A stretch of DNA of 64,000 nucleotides from Orlajensenia sp001423545 (GTDB taxonomy: Bacteria > Actinomycetota > Actinomycetes > Actinomycetales > Microbacteriaceae): assembly GCA_001423545.1 (NCBI GenBank), contig LMOK01000001.1, positions 496,001-560,000 on the forward strand. Direction: 5' to 3'. This document shows positions 9,996 to 19,071 of the stretch, one piece after another (the stretch's first letter is position 1; each line of letters starts with the position of its first letter). The notes beneath the pieces are model-generated. The model saw only the letters and a list, made by a program, of their open reading frames with translations. It did not search any database and had not been told where the DNA came from. Made by a program: the position numbers and the translations under genes.

Positions 9996-10259
9996 TCACA
10001 GATGTCGGTACACGTCGGCCGGGGTCAGACCCTTCGCCACCATGAGCACCTGGAGGTGGTAGACGAGCTGCGAGATCTCCTCGGCGGTCTCCTCGTCGGA
10101 CTGGTACTCGGCGGCCATCCAGACCTCGGCCGCCTCCTCGACGATCTTCTTGCCGATCGCGTGCACGCCGGCGTCGAGCTCGCGCACGGTGCCGGAGCCC
10201 TCGGGGCGCGTCTGCGCCTTCTCGGAGAGCTCGGCGAACAGTTCGTCGAATGTCTTCAC
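9996..10259 (-). CDS. hisE: Phosphoribosyl-ATP pyrophosphohydrolase
   Basis: Removes pyrophosphate from PR-ATP in the second histidine step. 87 aa all-alpha MazG-like protein with the metal-binding helix KIVEEAAEVW and a second acidic helix SDEETAEEISQLVYHL. GTG start beginning VKTFDELFAEL. It follows rpe by 13 nt and precedes hisG, the conserved actinobacterial hisE-hisG pair. Confidence 0.96.
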   Translation of the reverse strand: MKTFDELFAELSEKAQTRPEGSGTVRELDAGVHAIGKKIVEEAAEVWMAAEYQSDEETAEEISQLVYHLQVLMVAKGLTPADVYRHL

Positions 10260-10272
10260 AGCATCAACGGTA

Positions 10273-10941
10273 CTAGTGACCGTGCACGTGTGACGCCGCT
10301 GCGGCGCGAAGCCCGGCGATGGCATCGTCGGGAACGTCGGCGTTGAACACGGCGGAGCCCGCCACGAAGGTGTCGGCCCCGGCCTCGGCGGCGACCAGGA
10401 TCGTCTCCGCCGTGATGCCGCCGTCGACCTGCAGCCAGACGTCGGCGCCGGTTCTCCGGACGGCATCCGCGAGTCGCGTGAGCTTGGGCATGGTCGACGG
10501 CATGAAGCTCTGGCCGCCGAATCCGGGCTCCACCGTCATCACCAGGATCTGGTCGAACTCATCGAGCATCTCCAGGTAGGGCTCGACGGGGGTCCCCGGC
10601 TTGAGGGCGAGGCCGGCGCGGGCGCCACGCTCACGCAGGGCACGGGCGAGGGCGATAGGCTCCCGTGCCGCCTCGGCGTGGAAGGTGACCGAGAACGCCC
10701 CGGCCTCCGCGTAGCCGGGAGCCCAGCGATCGGGGTCGTCGATCATGAGGTGCACGTCGAGGGGCAGTGGGGAGACCTGCTGCAGGCGCGTGGCCATCTG
10801 GAGGCCGAAGGTGAGGTTCGGCACGAAGTGGTTGTCCATGATGTCGACGTGCACGGCATCGGCACCCCGGATGCGGCCGAGTTCGCTCTCGAGGTTGGCG
10901 AAGTCGGCGGAGAGGATGCTCGGATTGATCCTGGCTGGCAT
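10273..10941 (-). CDS. rpe: Ribulose-phosphate 3-epimerase
   Basis: Interconverts ribulose 5-phosphate and xylulose 5-phosphate in the pentose phosphate pathway. 222 aa TIM barrel. Metal and acid/base residues are visible: His31 and Asp33 (VHVDIMDNHFVP), His64 (LDVHLM) and Asp173 (LQVDGGI). It sits between rsmB and hisE, with short gaps, in the same transcript direction. It supplies the pentose precursors for PRPP used by the his and trp genes; that link is inference. Confidence 0.97.
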   Translation of the reverse strand: MPARINPSILSADFANLESELGRIRGADAVHVDIMDNHFVPNLTFGLQMATRLQQVSPLPLDVHLMIDDPDRWAPGYAEAGAFSVTFHAEAAREPIALARALRERGARAGLALKPGTPVEPYLEMLDEFDQILVMTVEPGFGGQSFMPSTMPKLTRLADAVRRTGADVWLQVDGGITAETILVAAEAGADTFVAGSAVFNADVPDDAIAGLRAAAASHVHGH

Positions 10942-10956
10942 GGGGTCCGATCTGGG

Positions 10957-12345
10957 CTAAGTGCGCCGGAACAGCGCGATGAACATGGCGTCGGTGCCGT
11001 GGCGGTGCGGCCAGAGCTGCACGGTGTGCGGGTCTCCGGCGAGGTCGAGCGGGTGCTCCACGACGTCGGCGAGCACGGCCCTGGTGTCGAGGGGCTCCAG
11101 GTCGTCGCCCCAGCGCGAGGCTGCGGCGCGGACGGCGCCCAGGGTCTCGCCGGTGTGCGGCGAGCAGGTGACGTAGGCGAGCACTCCGCCGGGCTTCAGC
11201 GCCACGACTGCGGCGTCGAACAGTCTCGACTGCAGCGAGCTCAGCTCGGCGACGTCGCGCGGCGACTTGCGCCACCGCGCCTCGGGGCGGCGCCGGAGGG
11301 CGCCGAGTCCGGTGCACGGGGCGTCGAGCATGATGCGGTCGAAGGCTGCAGGATGCATCTCCCCCACGTCGGTTCCGTCGAACTCGGCCACCTCGATGTC
11401 GCTCGAGACCGCGGAGAGCGCCGAGCGCACGAGTTCGGCGCGCGCCGGCACCAGCTCGTTGGCGAGCAGTTCGGCGCCGCCTGCCAGCGCCTCGGCCGCG
11501 AGAAGCGCCGCCTTGCCTCCCGGACCCGCGCAGAGGTCGAGCCAGCGCTCCCCCGCCTCGATCGGACGCACCCGGCTGAGGGCCAGAGCTGCGAGCTGCG
11601 AACCCTCGTCCTGAACGCGCACAGTGCCGTGCGAGCGCTTCGTGATGGCCGTCGGGTCGCCTCCGCCGAGGTCGTGACCGACCGGCGAGTAGCGGTTCGC
11701 CTCTCCGAGTGACGCGGCGATCGCGGAGTCGACCAGGTGCGGCAGTGCCACGAGGTTCACCCGGGGTGCCGCGTTGTCAGCGGCGAGCAGCGCCTCGAGC
11801 TCATCGGCACGCCCCTCGGCGTCGAGCCCCTGGCGGAGCGCCCGCACGATCCAGGCCGGGTGCGAGTACAGCAGGGCCAGCTTCTCGTCGGGGTCCGACT
11901 CCTCGCCGACGACCGCGTCGCGCCACTCCTCGAGCGTGGAGCGCGAGATCGTGCGCAGCACGCCGTTGGCGAATCCCGAGGCCGAACGCGAGCCGTACTC
12001 GCGGGCGAGCTCCACCGATTCGTTGACAGCGGCATGGTCGGCCGTGCGCATGGAGAGCAGCTGGTGCGCGCCGAGACGCAGCGCGTCGAGGACCGGGCCG
12101 TCGATCTTCTCGACCGGGCGGCCCGCTGTGAGCGAGATGACCCTGTCGTAGAAGCCGCGCATCCGGAGCGTTCCGTAGGTGAGTTCGGTGGCGAGAGCGG
12201 CGTCGCCGGTGGAGAGCTTGGCGCGATCGATGCGCACGGGCAGCAGCAGGTTCGCATAGGCGTCGCTCGTGCTGACGGCCGAGATCACGTCGTAGGCGAC
12301 TCGTCGTGCCGGCTGGATGCGGCTGGTCTCAGTGCGGGGGCTCAT
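10957..12345 (-). CDS. rsmB: 16S rRNA (cytosine-967 C5) methyltransferase family protein
   Basis: SAM-dependent RNA m5C methyltransferase. 462 aa with an N-terminal NusB-like RNA-binding domain (about 1-135) and a Rossmann methyltransferase domain. The SAM-binding loop is LDLCAGPGGKAALLA. The two active-site cysteines are Cys344 in DAPCTGLGALRRRPEARW and Cys394 in VTCSPHTGE. The ATG at 12345 overlaps the fmt stop (ATGA) and was preferred over a GTG-type start 36 nt upstream. fmt-rsmB is the standard pair. Confidence 0.94.
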   Translation of the reverse strand: MSPRTETSRIQPARRVAYDVISAVSTSDAYANLLLPVRIDRAKLSTGDAALATELTYGTLRMRGFYDRVISLTAGRPVEKIDGPVLDALRLGAHQLLSMRTADHAAVNESVELAREYGSRSASGFANGVLRTISRSTLEEWRDAVVGEESDPDEKLALLYSHPAWIVRALRQGLDAEGRADELEALLAADNAAPRVNLVALPHLVDSAIAASLGEANRYSPVGHDLGGGDPTAITKRSHGTVRVQDEGSQLAALALSRVRPIEAGERWLDLCAGPGGKAALLAAEALAGGAELLANELVPARAELVRSALSAVSSDIEVAEFDGTDVGEMHPAAFDRIMLDAPCTGLGALRRRPEARWRKSPRDVAELSSLQSRLFDAAVVALKPGGVLAYVTCSPHTGETLGAVRAAASRWGDDLEPLDTRAVLADVVEHPLDLAGDPHTVQLWPHRHGTDAMFIALFRRT

Positions 12346-13259
12346 CCGGCGATCACCTCGTCTGTTCCGGCGCCGCGCCACCAGTCGGCGGCGGACATGG
12401 GGGTCTTGCCGGCCGGGTGCACCCGGCGAAGCTCGAGCGGGACGTCGGCGGTGCCGGCGAGCACACGGCCGGCGACGCTCCTGATGGTGCCGGGCGCCAG
12501 CGGGGCGGCATCCGGAGCCGGACGAGCCTCGAGCACCTTGAAGCGGGCTCCGTCGATCTCGGTGAAGGCACCGGGTTCCGGGGTCATGCCCCGGATGCGG
12601 CTGTCGACGCTCGCGAGCGGGAGAGTCCAGTCGATGCGGGCGTCGTCGATCGTGAGCTTGGGGGCGAGGGTGACCTCGCCCGTCTGCGGAACGGCCACGG
12701 CGGTTCCGGCCTCGAGCTGCGCCACCACGTCGACGAGCAGGGAGGCGCCATCGACGCTCAGGGCGTCGAGCATGCTGCCGGCGGTGTCGTCGGCCGCCAC
12801 GGGGCGTTCGATGCGGCCGAAGACGTCTCCGGCGTCGAGTGCCGGGACGAGCTGGAAGACGTCGGCGCCCGTGACGGCGTCGCCCGCGGCGATGGCCCGC
12901 TGCACGGGGGCCGCTCCGCGCCAGCGTGGCAGCAGCGAGAAGTGCAGGTTGACCCAGCCGAGCCGGGGAGTCGACAGCAGCGGCTCGCGCACGAGCCCGC
13001 CGTAGGCGACGACGACGCCGAGCTCTGCGCCGAAGGAGAGCAGCTGCTCGGTGACGGTGGCGTCGAGGCGGTTGGCCTTCACGACGCCGAGCCCGAGCTC
13101 CTCGGCTGCGACGGCGACGGGAGAGGGCGTGAGCACGCGCTTGCGGCCGACGGGTGCGTCTGCTCGGGTCACGACGGCCGCGATCGTGTGCCCGGCGGCG
13201 TGCAGGGCACGAAGTGAGGGCACCGCGACCTCGGGGGTCCCGGCGAAGAGGATTTTCAT
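12342..13259 (-). CDS. fmt: Methionyl-tRNA formyltransferase
   Basis: Formylates initiator Met-tRNA using 10-formyl-THF. 305 aa. It starts MKILFAGTPEVAVP. The catalytic residues are Asn104, His106 (VNLHFSLLPRWRGAAP) and Asp142 (ALDAGDVF). The C-terminal beta-barrel tRNA-binding domain begins near residue 205. It lies 4 nt downstream of priA and overlaps rsmB by 4 nt. Confidence 0.97.
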   Translation of the reverse strand: MKILFAGTPEVAVPSLRALHAAGHTIAAVVTRADAPVGRKRVLTPSPVAVAAEELGLGVVKANRLDATVTEQLLSFGAELGVVVAYGGLVREPLLSTPRLGWVNLHFSLLPRWRGAAPVQRAIAAGDAVTGADVFQLVPALDAGDVFGRIERPVAADDTAGSMLDALSVDGASLLVDVVAQLEAGTAVAVPQTGEVTLAPKLTIDDARIDWTLPLASVDSRIRGMTPEPGAFTEIDGARFKVLEARPAPDAAPLAPGTIRSVAGRVLAGTADVPLELRRVHPAGKTPMSAADWWRGAGTDEVIAG

Positions 13260-13263
13260 GGCG

Positions 13264-15288
13264 TTACAGGATCTCCGGGTCGTCGAATCTGATTCTGAGT
13301 GTAGGCGCGACCCGGCGCTTGTCCCGTCCGGAGCGGGTGCGGCTCGCGATGCGCACCACGACTGCCCGCAACTCCCCGGCCACGGCGGCACCCGCCGCGT
13401 AGTCGAATCGCACGATGGCGCGCACCTGGCCGTCGGCCACGGGCACGGGTCCGAGAACCTCCGCGGCCTCGATGGGTTCGATCGCTGCGAGGGCCTCTCC
13501 CACACCCGCGGCGGAGCCGGTGACGGATGCCGCCCTGACCGCTGGCGGGAACCGCAGCGCTCGCCTGTCGGCGAGTTCGGCCGCGGCGAAGGAGTCCTGG
13601 CGCCACGACGCCAGGGCGTCGGACACGGGACCCGTGGCGCCGGCCAGGAGCACGGGGGCGCCAGGCGCGGCGAGGGCGGCGGCGTTCGACCACCAGCGCA
13701 GGCAGTCCTCGCCGACCCGGAGGGACTCGCGGGCCAGCATCCGTTCACCATCGAGGAGCAGGACCGCGTGGTAGCCGCCTGCGGCGATCGGTTCGGCGCC
13801 GCGGGTGGCGATGACGAGGGCGGGCTTCGCACTGACCGTGAGAACCTCGTGGTCGCCGTCGGAGAGCACGACGAGGGCTCCGGGGAAGGCCCGACCGAGC
13901 TCGTCGGCCGTGCGTCCTGAACCTGCGCCGATGCTGCGGAAGGTGCGGCCCTGGCAGTTCGAGCAGCTCCAGTCGGCAGCCACCGCGCCGCACAGCCTGC
14001 AGGCGGGGATGGCTCCGGGCTTGGAGACGCCCAGGGGCCCGCCGCAGCGGGTGCAGCGAGCGGGTTCGCGGCAGGTGGCGCAGGCGATCCACGGGGAGTA
14101 GCCGGGGCTGGCCACCTGGACCAGCACGGGGCCGGTCTCGAGCGCCGTGTGGGCCTCGCGCCACGCCGTCGACGGAATGCGGGCCGCCTGGGCGACGGGA
14201 TCCTCGCTGGACTGGCGTCCGGTGGGGATGACCCGGGGTCGCGGGGCGCGCTCGGGGTCGACGGCGCGCATCCAGCCGATCTCGATGAGCCTCTGCGCCT
14301 CGACGCTGCGGGCGTTGCCGGCGAGCACGAGCGCGCAACCCAGCTGCTCCTGCCGCACGAGGGCGGCGTCTCGGGTGTGCACGTAGGGTGCCAGCTGCTC
14401 GGCGTACAGCGGGTCGCCGTCGTCCCAGACCACGATGAGTCCGAGGGCGGCGGCAGGAGCGTAGATCGATGCGCGATTGCCGACGACGACCACGGGCTCG
14501 GGCTCGAGGCAGCGCAGGAAGGCCGCATAGCGCTCGGCGTCGGGCTGCCTGGCGTCGAGGCGCACGACGGCCTCCGCCGGCAGAGCCGCCGCCAGAGCCG
14601 CCTCGAGCTGGGCCTGGTCGCGGTAGTCGGGAACGGCGAGGATGCTGCTGCGGCCCGACGCGAGCATGGTGACGGCGAGCTCCGCGAGGGTGATGGCCCA
14701 GTGCCCGACCCAGGCTCCGCCCGGCAGCTCCACCAGCCGGGGAATCGCCCGGAGGGCGATGCGCTCGCCGACCGAGACGGCGTTGGCGAGGGCGACGGGG
14801 TAGCCGGTGATGGCGACGGCCTCGACCCGAGCCTCGGCATCCGGAGAGTCAGCGGAACCGGCATCCGGGGCATCCACATCGGTGGCGTCGGTGGACTCGG
14901 CTGCAGCGGCATCCACCCGCCGTGCGAGCCACTTCTTCTCGACGCGCACCTGCCGCGGCGGCACGGCGAGACGCACGATGTCGCTCGCCGTGCCGCCGGA
15001 GCGGTCGGCGACCCGGCGGGCGAGGGTCCAGACCGCCGGGTCGAGCACCGGTGCCGACGACACCACGGAGTCGAGGGCGCTGAGCTTGCCGCCGAACTCC
15101 GCGTCGTCGGCATCGACGAGGCCGATGACGTACCCGCTCGTGAGCCGCGTCGCCGAGCGGAACGGCACCTTGACCCTGACGCCCACCGCGATGCCGTCGA
15201 CGAGGTCGTCGGGAACGCTGTAGTCGAAGGGGTGATCGAGTTGCGGAAGCGGAGAATCGATGAGCACCCGGGCGATGAGTCCCGGCAC
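13264..15288 (-). CDS. priA: PriA-like primosomal protein N', helicase motifs degenerate
   Basis: 674 aa, GTG start. The N-terminal DNA-binding domain (HPFDYSVPDDL...VKVPFRSATRLTSGYVIG) matches PriA. In the helicase domain the Walker A and DEAH motifs are absent: the expected P-loop region reads GAWVGHWAITLAELAVTML. The zinc-binding module is intact, with eight cysteines as four CxxC pairs between residues 403 and 445. This is the actinobacterial 'probable primosomal protein N'' type, thought to be replication-restart related but unlikely to hydrolyse ATP. Located between metK and fmt, the usual actinobacterial position. Confidence 0.93.
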   Translation of the reverse strand: MPGLIARVLIDSPLPQLDHPFDYSVPDDLVDGIAVGVRVKVPFRSATRLTSGYVIGLVDADDAEFGGKLSALDSVVSSAPVLDPAVWTLARRVADRSGGTASDIVRLAVPPRQVRVEKKWLARRVDAAAAESTDATDVDAPDAGSADSPDAEARVEAVAITGYPVALANAVSVGERIALRAIPRLVELPGGAWVGHWAITLAELAVTMLASGRSSILAVPDYRDQAQLEAALAAALPAEAVVRLDARQPDAERYAAFLRCLEPEPVVVVGNRASIYAPAAALGLIVVWDDGDPLYAEQLAPYVHTRDAALVRQEQLGCALVLAGNARSVEAQRLIEIGWMRAVDPERAPRPRVIPTGRQSSEDPVAQAARIPSTAWREAHTALETGPVLVQVASPGYSPWIACATCREPARCTRCGGPLGVSKPGAIPACRLCGAVAADWSCSNCQGRTFRSIGAGSGRTADELGRAFPGALVVLSDGDHEVLTVSAKPALVIATRGAEPIAAGGYHAVLLLDGERMLARESLRVGEDCLRWWSNAAALAAPGAPVLLAGATGPVSDALASWRQDSFAAAELADRRALRFPPAVRAASVTGSAAGVGEALAAIEPIEAAEVLGPVPVADGQVRAIVRFDYAAGAAVAGELRAVVVRIASRTRSGRDKRRVAPTLRIRFDDPEIL

Positions 15289-15293
15289 CGGCT

Positions 15294-16487
15294 CTACAGT
15301 CCGGCTGAGCTGCGGAGGTCGTCGACGCGGTCGAGTCGCTCCCAGGTGAAGTCGGGCAGCTCACGGCCGAAGTGGCCGTAGGTCGCCGTCTGGGCGTAGA
15401 TGGGACGCAGCAGGTCGAGGTCGCGGATGATGGCGGCGGGACGCAGGTCGAACACCTCGCGGATGGCGGCGCTGATCACGTCGTCGGGCAGGTGTCCGGT
15501 GCCGAAGGTCTCGACGTAGAGACCCACGGGCGCCGCCTTGCCGATGGCGTAGGCCACCTGCACCTCGACCCTGTCTGCGAGCCCGGCCGCGACGGCGTTC
15601 TTGGCCACCCAGCGCATGGCGTACGCGGCCGAGCGGTCGACCTTCGACGGGTCCTTACCGCTGAAGGCTCCTCCGCCGTGCCTGCTGGCGCCGCCGTAGG
15701 TGTCGATGATGATCTTGCGGCCGGTGAGGCCGGCGTCTCCCTGGGGGCCGCCGATCTCGAAGCGGCCCGTCGGGTTGATGAGCACCTTCAGGTCGGCGCT
15801 GGTCAGCTCGACGGAGTCGAGGACGGGACGGATGACGAGCTCCTCGACCTCGCGACGGAGGTCTTCCGTCGAGACCTTCGGGGAGTGCTGGGTCGAGAGC
15901 ACGACGGTGTCGATGGTGCGCGGCACGGAGCCGTCGTACCCGACGGTGACCTGGGTCTTGCCGTCGGGGCGCAGGTAGTCGACGAGCCCCTCCTTGCGCA
16001 CGGCGGCGAGCCGCTCGGAGAGCCTGTGCGCGATCCAGATGGGAACGGGCATGAGCTGCGGGGTCTCGGTCGTGGCATAGCCGAACATGATGCCCTGGTC
16101 GCCGGCGCCCTGCTGGTCGAGGGCGTCTCCGCTGGACTGCTCACGTGATTCGAAGGCATCGTCGACGCCCTGGGCGATGTCGGGCGACTGCGCACCGATC
16201 GAGATCGAGACTCCACAGGAGCGGCCGTCGAACCAGACGTCTGAAGACGTGTAGCCGATGGAGGTGATGCGGTCGCGCACGATGGCGGGGATCTCGACGT
16301 AACCCGAGGTCGTCACCTCACCCGCGACGTGCACGAGCCCCGTGGTGACGAGGGTCTCGACGGCCACGCGAGCATGGGGGTCGACCGTGAGGAGGGCGTC
16401 GAGGATGGAGTCCGAGACCTGGTCGCAGATCTTGTCTGGGTGTCCTTCGGTGACGGATTCGGATGTGAACAGGCGGAGATCGCTCAT
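15294..16487 (-). CDS. metK: S-adenosylmethionine synthetase
   Basis: Makes SAM from methionine and ATP. 397 aa. All landmarks are present: SVTEGHPDKICDQ near the N-terminus, the signature GAGDQGIMFGYA, and the P-loop-like GGGAFSGKDPSKVDRS. No SAM riboswitch is visible in the 72 nt between coaBC and metK. Product use by RsmB in the same run is incidental. Confidence 0.98.
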   Translation of the reverse strand: MSDLRLFTSESVTEGHPDKICDQVSDSILDALLTVDPHARVAVETLVTTGLVHVAGEVTTSGYVEIPAIVRDRITSIGYTSSDVWFDGRSCGVSISIGAQSPDIAQGVDDAFESREQSSGDALDQQGAGDQGIMFGYATTETPQLMPVPIWIAHRLSERLAAVRKEGLVDYLRPDGKTQVTVGYDGSVPRTIDTVVLSTQHSPKVSTEDLRREVEELVIRPVLDSVELTSADLKVLINPTGRFEIGGPQGDAGLTGRKIIIDTYGGASRHGGGAFSGKDPSKVDRSAAYAMRWVAKNAVAAGLADRVEVQVAYAIGKAAPVGLYVETFGTGHLPDDVISAAIREVFDLRPAAIIRDLDLLRPIYAQTATYGHFGRELPDFTWERLDRVDDLRSSAGL

Positions 16488-16559
16488 GGTGCCCCGTTTC
16501 TAGTGTGACGAGCGTCATGGATCGGCGACCGCATCGGGTTTCGATGCCGGCGCCGCTGC

Positions 16560-17789
16560 TCAGTCGAGTGCGACGATGGCGTCGAGAATACGGTCGGCCA
16601 CCGACATCTTGCTGCCGGCGGCCTCGCTCACTATATCGCCGGCCCCATCGAGCACAACGACGGAGTTGCCGTCTGTGGCGAAGCCCTCCGTCCAACCCAC
16701 GCGGTTGACGACGAGGAGGTCGGCGCCCTTGCGGGCGATCTTCGCGCGCCCCAGCTCGAGCAGCGCGGCGGGGTCGGGTTCGGTCTCGGCGGCGAAGCCG
16801 ACGAGACGCAGCCCCGGGTACTCCCCTGCGCGCCGGGCAGCGCCCAGTTCGGCCAGGATGTCGGGGTTCTTCACGAGGGAGAGCTCGAGCGTGTCGCCCT
16901 GAGCCTCCTTCTTGATCTTGGAGTCGACGACGACAGCGGGTCGGTAGTCGGCCACGGCCGCTGCCATCACGAGGATGTCGGAGTCGGCCGCGGCATCCGT
17001 CACAGCCTGCTGCAGTTCGCGGGCGGTGGATGCCTCGACGAGAGTGACGCCCTCGGGAGGAGAGATCTCGAGGTGGGCAGCGATGAGGGTGACGTCCGCT
17101 CCCCGGGCGCGGGCCGCCGCCGCGATGGCGACGCCCTGGCGCCCGCTCGAGCGGTTGCCGAGGAAACGCACGGGGTCGAGCGGTTCGCGCGTTCCGCCGG
17201 CCGTGACGAGGACACGACGACCGGAGAGGTCACCGGATGCCGCGAGCCTGGCAGCGTGCTCCGCCTGCACCGCGAGGGCGGCGACCACGATGGTCTCGGG
17301 TTCCTCGAGCCTGCCCGGGCCGGAGTCGTGGCCCGTCAGCTGGCCGACGGCCGGGCCGACGACGGAGACGCCGCGGCTGCGCAGGGTCGCGATGTTCGCG
17401 ACCGTCGCCGGGTTCTGCCACATCTCGGTGTGCATGGCCGGAGCAATGACGAGAGGGGCCGTGCTGGCGAGCACGGTGTTGCCGAGCAGGTCGTCGGCGA
17501 TGCCCGCCGCGAGCTTGGCGATGGTGTTGGCCGTCGCCGGCGCGATCACGATGAGATCGGCCGCCTGGCCGATCGCCACGTGGCGCACCTCGGCGACCCC
17601 CTCGTACAACTCGGTGTGCACCGGGTTGCGCGAGATGGCCTCGAGCGTGGGCCGCCCCACGAAGCGCAGGGCGGCGTCAGTGGCCACGACATGGACGTCA
17701 TGACCGGCGAGCACGAGCGAGCGCACGACGTTGACGGCCTTGTAGGCCGCGATGCCGCCGGTGATGCCGACGACGACGTTGAGCGCCAC
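16560..17789 (-). CDS. coaBC: Bifunctional phosphopantothenoylcysteine decarboxylase/synthetase
   Basis: Two steps of coenzyme A synthesis in one protein. 409 aa, GTG start. The N-terminal flavin-dependent decarboxylase (about 1-190) begins VVVGITGGIAAYK and carries PAMHTEMWQNPAT. The C-terminal CTP-dependent synthetase (about 195-409) has GGTREPLDPVRFLGNRSSG and the lysine-rich loop KIKKEAQGDTLELSLVKNPD. It lies between rpoZ and metK, the conserved order in actinobacteria. Confidence 0.97.
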   Translation of the reverse strand: MALNVVVGITGGIAAYKAVNVVRSLVLAGHDVHVVATDAALRFVGRPTLEAISRNPVHTELYEGVAEVRHVAIGQAADLIVIAPATANTIAKLAAGIADDLLGNTVLASTAPLVIAPAMHTEMWQNPATVANIATLRSRGVSVVGPAVGQLTGHDSGPGRLEEPETIVVAALAVQAEHAARLAASGDLSGRRVLVTAGGTREPLDPVRFLGNRSSGRQGVAIAAAARARGADVTLIAAHLEISPPEGVTLVEASTARELQQAVTDAAADSDILVMAAAVADYRPAVVVDSKIKKEAQGDTLELSLVKNPDILAELGAARRAGEYPGLRLVGFAAETEPDPAALLELGRAKIARKGADLLVVNRVGWTEGFATDGNSVVVLDGAGDIVSEAAGSKMSVADRILDAIVALD

Positions 17790-17818
17790 GGTGTCGAGTG
17801 CTGAGCTGTGCGCGGGTG

Positions 17819-18076
17819 CTACTCGACGATCGGGCTGAGCTGGAGCTTGTCCTCGTTGATCTCGCGCATGGCGACGGAGAGCGGCTTGTCCTCGATGGAC
17901 GAGTCGACGAGGGGGCCGACGTTGTCGAACAGGCTGCCGTCGTGCAGGTCGGCGTAGTAGTCGTTGATCTGGCGTGCGCGCTTGGACGCGAAGATGACGA
18001 GGGCGTACTTGGAGTCCACCTTCGACAGCAGCTCGTCGATGGGCGGGTCGATGATTCCGGTCAGCTTGTCAGCCAT
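17819..18076 (-). CDS. rpoZ: RNA polymerase omega subunit
   Basis: 85 aa. Assists assembly of RNA polymerase by binding the C-terminal part of beta prime. The family core LLSKVDSKYALVIFASKRARQIN is recognisable, followed by an acidic linker and a C-terminal PLSVAMREINEDKL. ATG start with AGGAGTG upstream. Eighty-six nt downstream of gmk, the gmk-rpoZ neighbourhood found widely in bacteria. Confidence 0.97.
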   Translation of the reverse strand: MADKLTGIIDPPIDELLSKVDSKYALVIFASKRARQINDYYADLHDGSLFDNVGPLVDSSIEDKPLSVAMREINEDKLQLSPIVE

Positions 18077-18162
18077 GTGAGAACACTCCTCAGTGCGATC
18101 GTGCGTTGCGTTCCGAAGGCGTCGGATGAACGCGTGAAAAAGATGGGCAAGCGGCGAACGGG

Positions 18163-19071
18163 TCAGCGCTTCGGCTTGCGAGTCTGCATCAAGTCTACGA
18201 CCTCTTGAGCGGCGGTGCTCACGTCGGTGTTCACGACCTCGAAATCGAACTCGTCGATGGCCGCCAGTTCGACCTTCGCGGTCTCGAGTCTGCGCTGCTG
18301 TTCCGGGCCGTCTTCGGTCGCCCGCCCGATGAGGCGGCGCACCAGTTCCTCCCACGACGGCGGGAGCAGGAAGACGAGCGACGCCTCGGGCATGGCCCGG
18401 CGCACCTTGCGGGCTCCCTGGATGTCGATCTCGAGCAGCACGCTGCGCCCGGAGTCGAGAGCCTCCTCGACGGGGCCACGGGGAGTGCCGTAGCGGTGCG
18501 CGTTGTGCACCGTCGCCCACTCGAGAAGCTCTCCCGCCTCGATGAGGCGATCGAACTCGGCGTCGTCGACGAAGTAGTAGCTGACGCCCTCGGTCTCGCC
18601 GGGGCGAGGTGCACGGGTCGTCGCCGACACCGAGAGCAGGACGTCGGGGTGGTGCGTGCGGATGTGGCCGGCGACCGTGCCCTTGCCGACGGCCGTGGGC
18701 CCGGCCAGCACGACGAGACGATTGTGGCGCCCGGTCTGGGCGGCCAGCCTGTCGGTCAGGAAGCCGCGCAACCTGCGGCGCTGGTGGCGACCGAGACCGC
18801 CGAGGCGCTTCGCCGGCGAGATGCCGAGCTCGTCCATGAAGCGGTGCATCTTGGTGACGCCGATGGACGGGATGCTGGTGAGGTACTCGGTGACGCGGAT
18901 GCCGCCCTCGACGCTCGCCGGATCCTCTCCAGCGACGCGGAGCACGTCGAGCGGGTTGCGCTCACCGGCGGAGATGGCCGCCTTGACCGCGGCACGTGCC
19001 CGTCGAGCGGCGACGGCGGCACGGGATGCAGCGACGCGATCGACCTCGGGGGGCGTGCCGTATTCAGCCAC
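18163..19071 (-). CDS. gmk: Fusion of actinobacterial integration host factor domain and guanylate kinase
   Basis: 302 aa against about 190-210 for ordinary Gmk. Residues 1-~110 match mycobacterial-type IHF, a DNA-binding protein: an Arg/Ala-rich helix (DRVAASRAAVAARRARAAVK) then a helix-turn-helix region with LTSIPSIGVTKMHRFMDELG and RLGGLGRHQRRRL. Residues ~117-302 are guanylate kinase (GMP + ATP to GDP + ADP) with P-loop GPTAVGKG at 124-131 and SVSATTRAPRPGE. Many actinobacteria have separate adjacent ihf and gmk genes; here they are in one frame with no stop. The GTG start at 19071 overlaps the pyrF stop as GTGGCTGA. Confidence 0.93.
   Translation of the reverse strand: MAEYGTPPEVDRVAASRAAVAARRARAAVKAAISAGERNPLDVLRVAGEDPASVEGGIRVTEYLTSIPSIGVTKMHRFMDELGISPAKRLGGLGRHQRRRLRGFLTDRLAAQTGRHNRLVVLAGPTAVGKGTVAGHIRTHHPDVLLSVSATTRAPRPGETEGVSYYFVDDAEFDRLIEAGELLEWATVHNAHRYGTPRGPVEEALDSGRSVLLEIDIQGARKVRRAMPEASLVFLLPPSWEELVRRLIGRATEDGPEQQRRLETAKVELAAIDEFDFEVVNTDVSTAAQEVVDLMQTRKPKR

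Noticed and set aside
12342..15113. A 923-codon frame that appears to fuse extra sequence to the Fmt N-terminus
   Set aside because: The upstream part is a shadow frame of priA (Ser/Pro/Arg-rich without homology); Fmt begins at MKILFAGTPE at 13259.
16488..16559. SAM riboswitch near metK
   Set aside because: The gaps on either side of metK are short and no SAM-binding motif is seen; metK is internal to a long operon.
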